From assembly GCF_900111275.1 (NCBI RefSeq), contig NZ_FOGR01000003.1, positions 667,487 through 731,486 on the forward strand: DNA of 64,000 nucleotides, given 5' to 3'. Every line of letters starts with the position of its first letter. Within the stretch, counting starts at the first letter, position 1. The DNA is from Rhizobium sp. NFR03 (GTDB lineage: Bacteria > Pseudomonadota > Alphaproteobacteria > Rhizobiales > Rhizobiaceae). Positions 23,208 through 32,618 of the stretch are shown piece after piece. The notes under the pieces are model-generated. The model did not search any database. It was not told the origin of the DNA and was given only the letters and a program-made list of their open reading frames with translations. The translations under genes were made by a program, and so were the position numbers.

Positions 23208-23302
23208 ATTGTCAACAGGCACGAGACGATCCATCGCCGAATGCGGGGATATGTTTCTGCACGCAGAGCGCGCATTATCCACTTGGAAACGGGGGATCAT
23301 CC

Positions 23303-24361
23303 ATGAACGCGTCGCGCCGCCGCCTGCTGTCCATGACAGGTCTGGCGCTGACAGGTCTGGCGCTGATTGGGCCTGTCACGGTCCCCCTGTCTTTTCTACA
23401 AGCGAAGCCTTTCGCAGGAGCGACCGAGATGAGCCTTTCCGTACCCGCCAGCACCTCTTCGACGGATCGTTCGCCTGTGCTTGAACATCCGCTTGCCCCC
23501 GAACACCCCCTTGCCATGCCCGCCTTCGTCGATCATGCCCGGCTCGTGGTGCGCGACCTGCCGCTCGTTTCGTCCTGGTACCAGTCGGTGATGGGGCTGA
23601 GCCTGATCGAAAAACATGCAAGCGGCGAGACGCTCGGCGTTGCCGGACGGCCCCTCTTGACGCTGACGACCTCCGGCACGGCGGTCACCGCGCCGCGCAA
23701 CGCGCCGGGCCTGTTCCACACCGCCTATCTCGTGCCGGACCGGCCGGCCCTTGCCCGCTGGCTTACTCATGCCGCCAACCATCAGGTTCCATTGCAGGGC
23801 GCGTCCGATCATCTGGTCAGCGAGGCGATCTATCTCGCCGATCCCGAGGGCAACGGCATCGAGGTCTATCGCGACCGGCCGCGCGCCGACTGGACCACCC
23901 TGCCCGACGGCATGCTGAAGATGGCCACCCTGCCGCTCGATCTCCAGACGCTCTATGACGAGGGCGTGGCACTGTCGCGGTCGCAGGCGACGTGGGGCGG
24001 CATGGAAGCGGGCACGTCGCTCGGCCATCTCCACCTGCAGGTATCGGACCTGCCACAGGCCAACGGCTTCTTCCAGGATGTGCTTGGCCTCGATCTGGTC
24101 TCCACCTATCCCGGAGCCAGCTTCTTCTCGACCGGCCGCTACCACCACCACATCGCCGCCAATATCTGGAATGCCCGTAACGCGCCCCGGCGTAGCTCCG
24201 AGATGACCGGGCTCGGCACCTACGCTCTCCGTTTCAACGACGCGGCAGCGCTTCAGTCGGCGCTTTCCGCACTGGACCGGCTGGAAATCCCCACGACCCG
24301 CAACGGCGACACCGTGTCCCTCACCGATCCCTTCGGCATCGGGCTGACGCTGTCGGCCTGA
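23303..24361 (+). CDS. VOC-family ring-cleavage dioxygenase-like protein (CatE type)
   Basis: 352 residues. Two vicinal-oxygen-chelate modules: about 75-190 (FVDHARLVVRDLPLVSSWY, GLFHTAYLVPDRPALARWL, DPEGNGIEVYRDRP) and about 220-350 (GTSLGHLHLQVSDLPQANGFF, YHHHIAANIW, TDPFGIGLTL). His and Glu in LGHLHLQV, YHHHIA and NGIEVY are the usual metal ligands of catechol-2,3-dioxygenase/CatE proteins. The first 40 residues (SRRRLL, then a hydrophobic stretch) look like a Tat-type signal; if not, translation may begin at the internal MSLSVPA. Substrate unknown. Confidence 0.82.
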   Translation: MNASRRRLLSMTGLALTGLALIGPVTVPLSFLQAKPFAGATEMSLSVPASTSSTDRSPVLEHPLAPEHPLAMPAFVDHARLVVRDLPLVSSWYQSVMGLSLIEKHASGETLGVAGRPLLTLTTSGTAVTAPRNAPGLFHTAYLVPDRPALARWLTHAANHQVPLQGASDHLVSEAIYLADPEGNGIEVYRDRPRADWTTLPDGMLKMATLPLDLQTLYDEGVALSRSQATWGGMEAGTSLGHLHLQVSDLPQANGFFQDVLGLDLVSTYPGASFFSTGRYHHHIAANIWNARNAPRRSSEMTGLGTYALRFNDAAALQSALSALDRLEIPTTRNGDTVSLTDPFGIGLTLSA

Positions 24362-24393
24362 GAGGGGCCGAGAGCCAACCGGACACGCGACGT

Positions 24394-24480
24394 CGTCATG
24401 CTCGGGCTTGTCCCGAGCATCTGCAAGGGATCGATTTCATTGACATCAGCGGATCCTCGGGACAGGCCCGGGGATGACGG
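24394..24480. repeat. Dispersed GTCATGCTCGGG palindrome, long form, copy A
   Basis: A long imperfect inverted repeat: CGTCATGCTCGGGCTTGTCC at the left end and its inverse near the right end, with a spacer containing TTTCATTGACATCAG. The copy at 57583-57669 has the same architecture and a similar spacer (TTTTTGTGAGGTCAG). It fills most of the gap between the VOC and DUF2798 genes. Confidence 0.8.
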
Positions 24481-24565
24481 AGGATGGAGTGGCCGCTGCC
24501 AGCCACCATCGAGGCTTCAAGTGTTCCATTGGCAGTCTCGATCCTGTCTGGCAGCCCCGGCGCCA

Positions 24566-24847
24566 TCAGCCTGCACGCCGCACGACGAGGGATGTGAGCT
24601 TCAGCGCGATCGGGCGGACGATCAGCACGCTGACGAAGGCGGCGGGCATGGCGATGATGTAGGCGGCGGCGACACGCGCCGGCAGGCCGCTGTCGATGCC
24701 GCTGTTCACCGAGACGATGATCCAGCACATCACGAAGGCCATGATGCCGGCCATGAAGAAGGCGAAGACGTAAGGTGTTGCCGCCGGAGGCAGCCCGGCC
24801 TTTGCAGTGCGGGCGGCAGGTGATGCGGGTGTTGCGTTCGTCGGCAT
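24566..24847 (-). CDS. DUF2798 small membrane protein
   Basis: 93 residues with two membrane helices (about 26-46, VFAFFMAGIMAFVMCWIIVS, and 60-80) linked by NSGIDSGLPARVAAAYIIAM, and a basic C-terminus, the layout of DUF2798 proteins. Function unknown. Such genes often stand next to a divergent LysR regulator, as here, which suggests control by that regulator, probably of the type that also turns on a transporter. Separated from the LysR gene by 129 bases. Confidence 0.85.
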   Translation of the reverse strand: MPTNATPASPAARTAKAGLPPAATPYVFAFFMAGIMAFVMCWIIVSVNSGIDSGLPARVAAAYIIAMPAAFVSVLIVRPIALKLTSLVVRRAG

Positions 24848-24976
24848 GGTCTCTCCGGGTGGTTCGTGTCGATGACGCAGTCCTAACCCGAAACGCCGTG
24901 CCGGATTAGAGGCTTGCAGGCACCATCAATCTGAAGCAAAGCTTTCGAATGATCGCCGTCGGGAGAGCGCGCAGCT

Positions 24977-25894
24977 ATGGATAGCCTTCGCGGAATCGAG
25001 AGTTTCGTGCGCAGCGTCGAGATGGGCAGCATTGCAGCCGCAGCCCGGCAGCTGGGCATCAGCCCTGCGGCCGCCAGCCAGAATATCGCCCGGCTGGAGC
25101 GGGACCTCGGCGTGCGCCTCCTTCAACGGACCACGCGCCGGCTGGGGCTGACGGATAGCGGGCAGGTCTATTTCGAGCGCGTCCGCCATGTGGTGCACGA
25201 CCTGGAGGTCGCCGCCACCGCTGTTTCCGCGCTCAACGACACGCCGCGCGGCCGGCTCACCATTTCCGCATCCGTTGCGTTCGGCCGTCATGTCATCGCG
25301 CCTCTCATTCCGGGCTTTGCAAGCCTCTACCCGCAACTCTCCGTCGAACTCGTCATCACCGACAGGGCCATCGACCATATCGCCGAAGGCATCGATATCA
25401 GCGTGCGGTTCGCCGAGCAGCTGGAGCCCTCGCTGATCGCCCGCCGGCTCGTCACCGTACCGATGATGATCTGCGCCTCGCCCGATTATCTCGCCCGTCG
25501 CGGCCGTCCGACGACGCCGGAAGACCTCGTGCATCATTATTGCCTGCTCTACCGGCTGGCGATGCACGGCCGCCTCTTCCGCTGGACGTTTCTGCGGGAC
25601 GGCACCCTGTACGAACCCGACATCAAGCCGAAGATCATCAGCAACGATATCGACACCCTGACCTCCATGGTCCTTGCCGGCGCCGGCATCGCCCGTCTCG
25701 GCGCGTTCATCTCCGACGACCTGATTGCAAAGGGCCTGGTCGTGCCCCTCTTCGGCGATAACGCTGCTGGCAGCGAGACGATCGCCGCACATACGCCCTT
25801 CACTTTCTACGCCTGCACGCTCGACCGCCACAGCGCCACGCCGAAGATCCGCGCCTTTATCGATTACGCCGTTGCCGCCCTGTCATCGCGCTGA
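24977..25894 (+). CDS. LysR-type transcriptional regulator
   Basis: 305 residues. The N-terminal winged helix-turn-helix (about 1-60: FVRSVEMGSIAAAARQLGISPAAASQNIARLE, read in parts) and the effector-binding domain from about 90 (VSASVAFGRHVIAPLIPGF) are of the usual LTTR type, CrgA/DsdC-like branch. It is divergent from the DUF2798 gene and likely acts on the shared 129-base intergenic region. The ligand is unknown. Confidence 0.93.
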   Translation: MDSLRGIESFVRSVEMGSIAAAARQLGISPAAASQNIARLERDLGVRLLQRTTRRLGLTDSGQVYFERVRHVVHDLEVAATAVSALNDTPRGRLTISASVAFGRHVIAPLIPGFASLYPQLSVELVITDRAIDHIAEGIDISVRFAEQLEPSLIARRLVTVPMMICASPDYLARRGRPTTPEDLVHHYCLLYRLAMHGRLFRWTFLRDGTLYEPDIKPKIISNDIDTLTSMVLAGAGIARLGAFISDDLIAKGLVVPLFGDNAAGSETIAAHTPFTFYACTLDRHSATPKIRAFIDYAVAALSSR

Positions 25895-26055
25895 AGCGCT
25901 TTGTTGCTTGAATGCATCGGCTGCGGCATCTATGTGCGGAGCATCGAAGATGCATGTTTCGGCGAAGCGACCGCTTCGTGCCGGCCACGCACCTTTAACG
26001 CCACGATGGAGGTTTTCCCTTTGGGAACAACGCCATCGAACCCCCGGAGATCGCC

Positions 26056-28161
26056 TTGTCCGACCAAGCCCCCGTCTTTTCCAGCCTGCCCGTCGCGCCT
26101 GTCGCGCGCAAGAAGCCGCTGAGCGACACGCGCCACGGCATCACGCGCACCGACGATTATGCCTGGTTCCGGGCGGACAACTGGCAGCAGATGTTCAAGG
26201 ACACCTCCATCCTCGATCCCGAGATCCGCGCGCATCTGGAGGCCGAGAACGCCTATATGAAGGCGGCAATGGCGGATACGGAAGCGCTGCAGAAGCAGCT
26301 TTTTGCCGAGATGAAGGGGCGCATCAAGGAAGACGACAGTTCCGTGCCGGTGAAGGACGGTCCGTTCGCTTACGGCACCGCCTTCGTCACCGGCGGCGAG
26401 CAGCCCCGCTATTTCCGCCAGCCGCGCGAAGGCGGCGAGCGCGTGGTGCTGCTCGATGGCGACAAGGAGGCTGCGGGCAAGGACTATTTCCGCCTCTCCG
26501 GCATCGACCATTGCACCGACCATTCGCTCGGCATCTGGGGCTATGACGACAAGGGGTCGGAATATTTCACGCTCCGCATCCGCGATCTGTCGACCGGAGA
26601 CGATCTTGAGGACGTGATCGCAAACACCGGCGGCGATGGCGCCTGGGCGCCCGACGGCCGCAGCTTCTTCTATACCGTGCTCGACGAGAATCACCGCCCG
26701 TCGAAGATCTTCCATCACGTCATCGGCACGCCGCAGGCGGACGACCGTCTGGTCTATGAAGAAGAGGATCCGGGCTTCTTCATGGGCGTCGGAGCCTCCA
26801 TGCTCGACGACGTCATCTACATCGATATCCACGATCACGAGACCAGCGAATACATGCTGATCCCGACCTCCGACCTGCATGCGACGCCCAGGCTGGTTGC
26901 GGCCCGCGAAACCGGGCTCGAATATTCCATGACGGAAGGCGGCGACGTCTTCTATATCCTGACGAACGCCGATGGCGCCAAGGATTTCAAGATCATGGAA
27001 ACGCCGTTCGACCGGCCGGAGCGGGAAAACTGGCGCGAGGTCGTGCCGCACACGCCGGGCCGGCTGATCCTCAACCACATGGCGTTCGCCCGCCACCTCG
27101 TCTGGCTGGAGCGCGAAAACGGCTTGCCGCAGATCAAGATCCGCGACCGGCGCACCGGCGAGGAACATGCGATCGCCTTTGCCGAGGAAGCCTTCTCGCT
27201 CGGCCTGTCCGGTGCCGCCGAATACGACACCGACGTCATCCGCTTTTCCTACTCCTCGATGACGACGCCAAGCCAGCTTTACGACTACGACATGACCACG
27301 CGCGAGCGCACGCTCCTGAAGACGCAGGAGGTGCCCTCCGGTCACAATCCGGACGACTATGTGACGCGCCGCGTGTTCGCGCCCTCGCATGACGGGGCCT
27401 CCGTGCCGGTCACGCTGCTCTACCGCCGCGATGTGGTCCTCGATGGCTCGGCGCCCTGCCTGCTCTATGGCTACGGCGCCTACGGCATGTCCATTCCCGC
27501 CTCGTTCAACACCAATTGCCTGTCGCTGGTAGACCGTGGATTCGTCTATGCTATCGCCCATATCCGCGGCGGCAAGGACAAGGGCTTTGCCTGGTACGAA
27601 GACGGCAAGATGGAGAAGAAGACCAATACGTTCAAGGACTTCATCGCGGCTGCCGACTACCTGAACGAACAGCGCTTCACCTCCTACGAAAACATCGTCG
27701 CCGAGGGCGGATCGGCCGGCGGCATGCTGATGGGGGCCGTCGCCAACATGGCGCCGGAGAAATTCGGCGGCATCATCGCGGCCGTCCCTTTCGTGGATGT
27801 GCTGAACACCATGCTCGACGATACGTTGCCGCTGACCCCGCCGGAATGGCCGGAATGGGGAAATCCCATCGACGACGAAGCGGCCTATCACCACATCGCC
27901 AGCTATTCGCCTTATGACAATGTTGCTGAAAAACCCTATCCCGCGCTCCTCGCGCTCTCCGGCCTCACCGATCCCCGTGTGACCTACTGGGAACCGACCA
28001 AATGGGTGGCCAAGCTGCGCGACAAGACCGCGGGCAACCAGCCGATCCTGCTCAAAACCAACATGGGCGCCGGCCACGGCGGCGCGTCCGGACGCTTCCA
28101 GCGACTGGAAGAGATCGCGTTCGAATATGCCTTTGCGATCAAGGTGGCGCGGAAGATGTGA
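26056..28161 (+). CDS. ptrB: Oligopeptidase B (S9A serine peptidase)
   Basis: 701 residues from a TTG start with CGGAGATC upstream. An N-terminal seven-bladed propeller (about 70-410) is followed by an alpha/beta-hydrolase domain with nucleophile Ser553 in AEGGSAGGMLMG, the Asp in LSGLTDPRV and the His in GAGHGGASGR. RGGKDKGFAWY and the EDGKMEKK region fit the oligopeptidase B type, which cleaves small peptides after Arg or Lys. Cytoplasmic, without signal peptide. Full length (E. coli about 686). Confidence 0.93.
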   Translation: MSDQAPVFSSLPVAPVARKKPLSDTRHGITRTDDYAWFRADNWQQMFKDTSILDPEIRAHLEAENAYMKAAMADTEALQKQLFAEMKGRIKEDDSSVPVKDGPFAYGTAFVTGGEQPRYFRQPREGGERVVLLDGDKEAAGKDYFRLSGIDHCTDHSLGIWGYDDKGSEYFTLRIRDLSTGDDLEDVIANTGGDGAWAPDGRSFFYTVLDENHRPSKIFHHVIGTPQADDRLVYEEEDPGFFMGVGASMLDDVIYIDIHDHETSEYMLIPTSDLHATPRLVAARETGLEYSMTEGGDVFYILTNADGAKDFKIMETPFDRPERENWREVVPHTPGRLILNHMAFARHLVWLERENGLPQIKIRDRRTGEEHAIAFAEEAFSLGLSGAAEYDTDVIRFSYSSMTTPSQLYDYDMTTRERTLLKTQEVPSGHNPDDYVTRRVFAPSHDGASVPVTLLYRRDVVLDGSAPCLLYGYGAYGMSIPASFNTNCLSLVDRGFVYAIAHIRGGKDKGFAWYEDGKMEKKTNTFKDFIAAADYLNEQRFTSYENIVAEGGSAGGMLMGAVANMAPEKFGGIIAAVPFVDVLNTMLDDTLPLTPPEWPEWGNPIDDEAAYHHIASYSPYDNVAEKPYPALLALSGLTDPRVTYWEPTKWVAKLRDKTAGNQPILLKTNMGAGHGGASGRFQRLEEIAFEYAFAIKVARKM

Positions 28162-28292
28162 GGGGGTAAAGGGCGGGAAAGAAAGACCTTCCGCCACCCT
28201 GCACACGCACATGCACCGGCTCGAAAGTACAGCGCGGCGCCCTATAACCCCTCCCATGGCCACCATTCCGGTCGGTCCGGTTCGGGGGTGTC

Positions 28293-29549
28293 ATGCTCAG
28301 GTCGAAGCGTCTCTGGCAGGTGGTGCGGCTGTCGCGGCGGTTGTGGGTGCGGGCAACGCTCTATTGTCTGGCCGGCGTGGCGACGGCACTGGTCGCGGTG
28401 GTTCTCGGCCCCTTCATTCCCGAAGACATGACGCGGGCCTTCGGGGCGGATGCGGTCGATCCGATTCTGACCATCATCGCCTCCAGCATGCTCGCCGTCA
28501 CCACCTTCTCGCTGTCGACGCTGGTTGCCGCCAGCGCGGCGGCTGCGAGCGGCGCGACGCCGAGGGCAACGAGCCTGCTGCTCGAGGACACCACGGCCCA
28601 GCGGGCGCTCTCGACATTTCTCGGCACGTTCCTTTTTTCGCTGGTCGGCCTGATTGCGCTGCATGCCGGGCTTTATGGCGGTGGCGGGCGGCTCGTCCTC
28701 TTTCTCGTCACGCTCGGTGTGATCGCCGTGATCGTGCTGACGCTGCTCCGCTGGATCGATCATCTCTCGACCCTCGGCCGGATCAGCGAGACCATCGACC
28801 GGGTGAAGACAGTGGCCATATCGGGCATGCGCGACCATCTCGAGGATCCGCTGCTCGGCGGCGCACCGGCGGGCCTTCTTCCGGCCGGTGCCGCGCCGGT
28901 TTCGCCCACCGGGGTCGGGTATCTACAGCATGTCGATATGCCGCGATTGCAGGCGCTCGGTGAAGCGGGCGATCTGGATCTGCATCTGGTCGCGCGTGCC
29001 GGCACATTCTGCTCGCCCGGCACGCCGATGATCTACGTTCGGACGCGCGCGACAGGCGAGCTCGAACCCAAGGTGCGGCAAGCCATTCTCGACGCCCTGA
29101 CCATCGGCCCGCGCCGCACCTTCGAACAGGATCCCCGTTTCGGTCTGATCGTGCTGGCGGAGATCGCCTCTCGCGCCCTTTCTCCGGCCGTCAACGATCC
29201 CGGCACGGCAATCGACGTCCTGACGACGATGGTGGAGGTGCTCGCCCTGGAGCCAACGGCAAATCGCCTGCGGGATGTGCCGGAGTTTCCACGCGTCCAC
29301 GTCCCGCCTCTGGCACTTCGCGATATGTTCGAGGATGCCTTCCTGCCGATTGCGCGCGACGGCGCCGGGAACGTCGAGATCGGCATCCGCCTGCAAAAGA
29401 GCCTGCGGGCGCTGGCCAGCCTGCCCGGCGGACGCCTGCACACCATCGCCCGCGAGATTGCCGTCGCCAGCCTGACGCGCGGACTGGAAAGCCTGACCTT
29501 CGAGGCGGATCGGGAGCGGCTGAAGCGAGAGGCTTTCGTAGAACTGTAA
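28293..29549 (+). CDS. DUF2254 membrane protein
   Basis: 418 residues. Four membrane helices near the N-terminus (about 22-42, 57-80, 108-128, 133-153) are followed by a soluble domain of about 260 residues. MLAVTTFSLSTLVAASAAAASGATPRAT and the block around DPRFGLIVLAEIASRALSPAVNDPGTAIDVL are the conserved signatures of DUF2254, a family of unknown function suggested to be involved in ion handling. No operon partner: the next gene is 102 bases downstream. Confidence 0.85.
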   Translation: MLRSKRLWQVVRLSRRLWVRATLYCLAGVATALVAVVLGPFIPEDMTRAFGADAVDPILTIIASSMLAVTTFSLSTLVAASAAAASGATPRATSLLLEDTTAQRALSTFLGTFLFSLVGLIALHAGLYGGGGRLVLFLVTLGVIAVIVLTLLRWIDHLSTLGRISETIDRVKTVAISGMRDHLEDPLLGGAPAGLLPAGAAPVSPTGVGYLQHVDMPRLQALGEAGDLDLHLVARAGTFCSPGTPMIYVRTRATGELEPKVRQAILDALTIGPRRTFEQDPRFGLIVLAEIASRALSPAVNDPGTAIDVLTTMVEVLALEPTANRLRDVPEFPRVHVPPLALRDMFEDAFLPIARDGAGNVEIGIRLQKSLRALASLPGGRLHTIAREIAVASLTRGLESLTFEADRERLKREAFVEL

Positions 29550-29619
29550 GCTTGTTCTTCGTGGACTTCGGCGTTCTACCTCACCGGCGGTTGCAAGCTC
29601 CGCGCAGGATCCGTTCTTT

Positions 29620-29637
29620 AGAGAATCCTTATTCTCT
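29620..29637. promoter_or_regulatory. Inverted repeat before the 183-residue gene
   Basis: AGAGAAT (29620-29626) and ATTCTCT (29631-29637) are perfect arms around CCTT, 15 bases before the ATG at 29652 and just before its ribosome binding site CAAGGG. It could be an operator or an RNA hairpin that affects initiation. Confidence 0.45.
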
Positions 29638-29651
29638 CAAGGGACGCCGCC

Positions 29652-30203
29652 ATGAAGATCGCCGATAGCCACTACACGCCTTACAGGCCAGCCTCGGGCC
29701 GGCAGTCTGCAGGCTTCGACCAGGCTCAGATCGCCCTGTCGATGCCTGTCGGGCGGCCGGACGCGCGCAATCCGGATACGGGTGGCGGCACGGACCGCTC
29801 CGCCCCCAGTGACGAAGCCGAAGCAATCGTTTTCACGGGTTATCCCATAACCAATCTCTCCGCTGCCTTCTGGACCCTCAGCGCCGACAAGCTGGAAAAA
29901 CGTGACGCAGACGCGGAGAAGGCCGCGCAGGCGGCGACTGCCAAAGCGGCGGACAAGGCAGCGACCCGAGACGCGTTCATGGACTGGGCAGGAAAATCGA
30001 CCGCAGAAAAGGTTCGGGAGCAGATTCTCAAAGGCCGGAACCTTTCGGAGGAAGACCTGGCCCAGATGGATCCCGCGGACCGCAAGGCGCTGGAGGCGGA
30101 GATCGCCGAGGCCATCAAACGGCAGCTCGGCCTTGAAGACGACGTCGTCAAGGAATCCGGCGCTTCGTCCGAAAGCACGACGCCGCGAGAGCAGGAGGCC
30201 TGA
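29652..30203 (+). CDS. Hypothetical protein with C-terminal helical motif
   Basis: 183 residues. The first 80 residues are low in structure; from about 80 to 165 the protein is helical, with an Ala/Lys/Asp-rich stretch and then AGKSTAEKVREQILKGR, LSEEDLAQMDPADRKALEAE and IAEAIKRQLG. That last part resembles a short helical module of alphaproteobacterial hypotheticals, in which EED-L-x-x-(M/L)-x-P-x-(D/E)-R recurs. No membrane helix. I do not know a function. Two genes on the same strand flank it. Confidence 0.7.
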   Translation: MKIADSHYTPYRPASGRQSAGFDQAQIALSMPVGRPDARNPDTGGGTDRSAPSDEAEAIVFTGYPITNLSAAFWTLSADKLEKRDADAEKAAQAATAKAADKAATRDAFMDWAGKSTAEKVREQILKGRNLSEEDLAQMDPADRKALEAEIAEAIKRQLGLEDDVVKESGASSESTTPREQEA

Positions 30204-30338
30204 TACCCGTCATGCCGGGCATCGCATGCCGGACCTTTCATGCCGGACCTTTCATGCCAGTGCCGCTCACCCTATCTATCGTTGAAAGACCGGTCTTCGG
30301 ACCTGCCGACGACGAACGGATAAGAAGCGGAGACGATC

Positions 30339-31841
30339 ATGGAGGCGACGAACAGGACGCAGGCGCAGACACCGCCCATCCCCTTCGACAACAGCTATGC
30401 CCGGCTGCCGGACAGCTTCTTTTCCCGCGTCGCGCCCACCCCGGTCGAGGCCCCGGTGCTGATCCGCTTCAATCGTGCGCTTGCGGAAGAGCTCGGTCTC
30501 GATGTCGCGACACTGGAGGCCGACGGCGCGGCCATCTTTTCCGGCAACACCATTCTTCCCGGTGCCGAGCCGCTGGCCATGGCCTATTCCGGTCACCAGT
30601 TCGGCGGCTTCAACCCGCAGCTCGGCGACGGCAGGGCCATTCTCCTTGGTGAAGTGGTGGACCGGCATGGAGGCCGCCGCGACATCCAGCTGAAGGGTGC
30701 CGGACCCACGCCCTATTCCCGCCGGGGCGACGGCCGCGCGGCGCTCGGCCCCGTGCTTCGGGAATATATCGTCAGCGAGGCGATGCACGCGCTGGGTCTG
30801 CCGACCACGCGAGCGCTGGCAGCCGTCGTCACCGGCGAGCCCGTCTACCGCGAAACGGTGCAGCCCGGCGCGGTGCTGACACGGGTGGCGGCCAGCCATA
30901 TCCGGGTCGGCACGTTCCAGTTCCACGCCGCGCGCGACGATCAGGCTGCCGTCAAGAGGCTTGCCGACCACGCCATCGAGCGGCACTATCCTGACATCGC
31001 GCACGATCCCCGGCCTTATCTGGCCTTTCTCTCCGCCTTTGCCGACCGGCAGGCATCGCTGATCGCCCGCTGGCTTTCGATCGGCTTCATTCATGGCGTG
31101 ATGAACACCGACAACGTCGCGATCTCGGGCGAAACCATCGATTTCGGCCCCTGCGCCTTCCTCGACGCCTATGATCCTGCCAAGGTCTTTTCCTCCATCG
31201 ACCGCAACGGCCGCTATGCCTATGCCGCCCAGCCGGGCATCGGACAGTGGAACCTTGTGCGCCTTGCCGAAACGCTGCTGCCGCTGCTCGACACGGACGA
31301 AGAGGCTGCCGTGACCGCCGCGAACGGCGTGCTGAAGCTCTATGGCGAGCGCTTCCAGCACCACTGGCTTGCCGCCATGCGCGCAAAGCTCGGCCTCGCC
31401 GAAGAACAGGACGGCGACCTCGATCTGGTGCAGGACCTGTTGACGCATATGCATCAGGAAGAAGCGGATTTCACGCTGACCTTCCGGCGGCTGGCGGATC
31501 TCGCGGCCGACCCGTCGGCGGAAACCGCGTTCAGCGCGCTGTTCCGCAACCCCTCCAGCACCAGCCTCTGGCTCGATCGCTGGCGTCGCCGCGTGGAGAC
31601 CGAAGGGCGGAGTTCTGCAGATACCGCAGCGGCCATGCGCGCCGTCAACCCGGCCTTCATTCCCCGCAACCACCGGATCGAGCAGGCCATCGCGCTCGCG
31701 CAGACGGAGGCGGATTTCTCGCTGTTCGACGCCCTGATGCGCGTCCTCGCCCGCCCCTATGACGACCAGCCCGACATGGCCACTTTCGCCGAGCCTCCGG
31801 CCCCCGGCGAGGAAGTGCTCCGGACGTTCTGCGGGACGTGA
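30339..31841 (+). CDS. selO: SelO/YdiU protein adenylyltransferase
   Basis: 500 residues. SelO is a pseudokinase that transfers AMP to proteins during oxidative stress. The family blocks are present: YSGHQFGGFNPQLGDGRAILLGE, QLKGAGPTPYSRRGDGRAALG, VLTRVAASHIRVGTFQ and the active-site MNTDNVAISGETIDFGPCAF, all read in pieces. Length is normal. No selenocysteine-site TGA is seen near the end; the C-terminus EEVLRTFCGT keeps a Cys three residues from the end, which is the Sec position in eukaryotes. Cytoplasmic. Confidence 0.94.
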   Translation: MEATNRTQAQTPPIPFDNSYARLPDSFFSRVAPTPVEAPVLIRFNRALAEELGLDVATLEADGAAIFSGNTILPGAEPLAMAYSGHQFGGFNPQLGDGRAILLGEVVDRHGGRRDIQLKGAGPTPYSRRGDGRAALGPVLREYIVSEAMHALGLPTTRALAAVVTGEPVYRETVQPGAVLTRVAASHIRVGTFQFHAARDDQAAVKRLADHAIERHYPDIAHDPRPYLAFLSAFADRQASLIARWLSIGFIHGVMNTDNVAISGETIDFGPCAFLDAYDPAKVFSSIDRNGRYAYAAQPGIGQWNLVRLAETLLPLLDTDEEAAVTAANGVLKLYGERFQHHWLAAMRAKLGLAEEQDGDLDLVQDLLTHMHQEEADFTLTFRRLADLAADPSAETAFSALFRNPSSTSLWLDRWRRRVETEGRSSADTAAAMRAVNPAFIPRNHRIEQAIALAQTEADFSLFDALMRVLARPYDDQPDMATFAEPPAPGEEVLRTFCGT

Positions 31842-31919
31842 CAGGCGGGGCAGGCTGCTGCTGCTGTTGCTCTGAAAGCTGCGGCATGTTATAAGTTTTT
31901 TCTCATATGAGGTGCTGAA

Positions 31920-32072
31920 ATGGCTGTAAAAGTCCGCCCGCGGCCCGTCGAGGCGCAGGAAACACATATCGATCATCTTACGCGTATCGTTGCGGAAGCG
32001 AAGAGAGAAGAAGGTGAAGCTCTGCCCAAGATGACGCGTAAAGAGGCCCATGCTTTCTTCTTCAAAAGATAA
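31920..32072 (+). CDS. 50-residue hypothetical protein upstream of a split gene
   Basis: The ATG at 31920 follows GAGGTG. The product is highly charged: KVRPRPVEAQETHIDHLTRIV, then AEAKREEGEALPKMTRKEAHAFFFKR, read in parts, with one probable long helix and an aromatic-basic end. It stops 42 bases before a gene that is broken by one TAG (32115-32618). This layout (short charged protein, then a longer one) resembles toxin-antitoxin units, but neither product matches a family I know. Confidence 0.6.
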   Translation: MAVKVRPRPVEAQETHIDHLTRIVAEAKREEGEALPKMTRKEAHAFFFKR

Positions 32073-32114
32073 GTCGACGTTCCTACCGAATTAGATCTGT
32101 GAGATGAGCCGGGA

Positions 32115-32618
32115 ATGCTGAGCGCAAAGACGGACTCCCGAATTGCGCCCAAACCTCTCAAAATTGTTCTGTCTCCACATTTTCGGCCTGATCTGTACTT
32201 CCGGGGAAAACCCCATCTTTAGGAAAATTTCCTCGATATTCTTCTCGCGATCCAGAACGGTACATCTCTTCCTAAATGGGCTTACCGCCGTGATCTGGAT
32301 ACGACAGACGACGCCCTTCTCGAGCGCGAGGGCATCATGCATCTTCATCTGGGCTCACAAAGTTCGAACGAGCTTCTCTTTCTGCTGCAGTTTGATGATC
32401 ACGTGACGTTTCTGGAAATCAACGACCACCGGCATTTTCAAACCGATCCACCGGGAACCTTGCTTGTCAGGCTCCACCAGGCAAAGGTCGCCGCTTTTCA
32501 TGCAGAGCTGGCGGAGCAGCAAGAGGAAATTGCGGACCGCTTGAGACACGAGGCAGCGGAAAAGCGGGCTGCGCGGGTGAAGGCTGTGAAAGCCGGGATC
32601 AAGCCGCGAACGTCGTAG
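32115..32618 (+). pseudogene. Hypothetical gene interrupted by one in-frame TAG
   Basis: One continuous frame runs from ATG 32115 to the TAG at 32616-32618 except for a single TAG at 32220-32222, codon 36. The 35 residues before it (KIVLSPHFRPDLYFRGKPHL) and the 131 after it (FLDILLAIQNGTSLPKWAYR, REGIMHLHLG, ELLFLLQFDDHVTFLEINDHRHF) are both coding-like and together make one globular protein of 167 residues; the distal part also starts at ATG 32337 if read alone. No frameshift is needed, just one base change. It may be a young pseudogene, a sequencing error, or a real suppressed stop. Family not recognised. Confidence 0.65.

Noticed and set aside
25930..28266. 778-codon minus-strand frame opposite oligopeptidase B
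   Set aside because: Shadow of ptrB: composition typical of the reverse frame of a high-GC gene and no recognisable motifs.
30218..30256. Short tandem repeat ATGCCGGACCTTTC before selO
   Set aside because: Only two 14-base units; too short to support a CRISPR-like or regulatory element.
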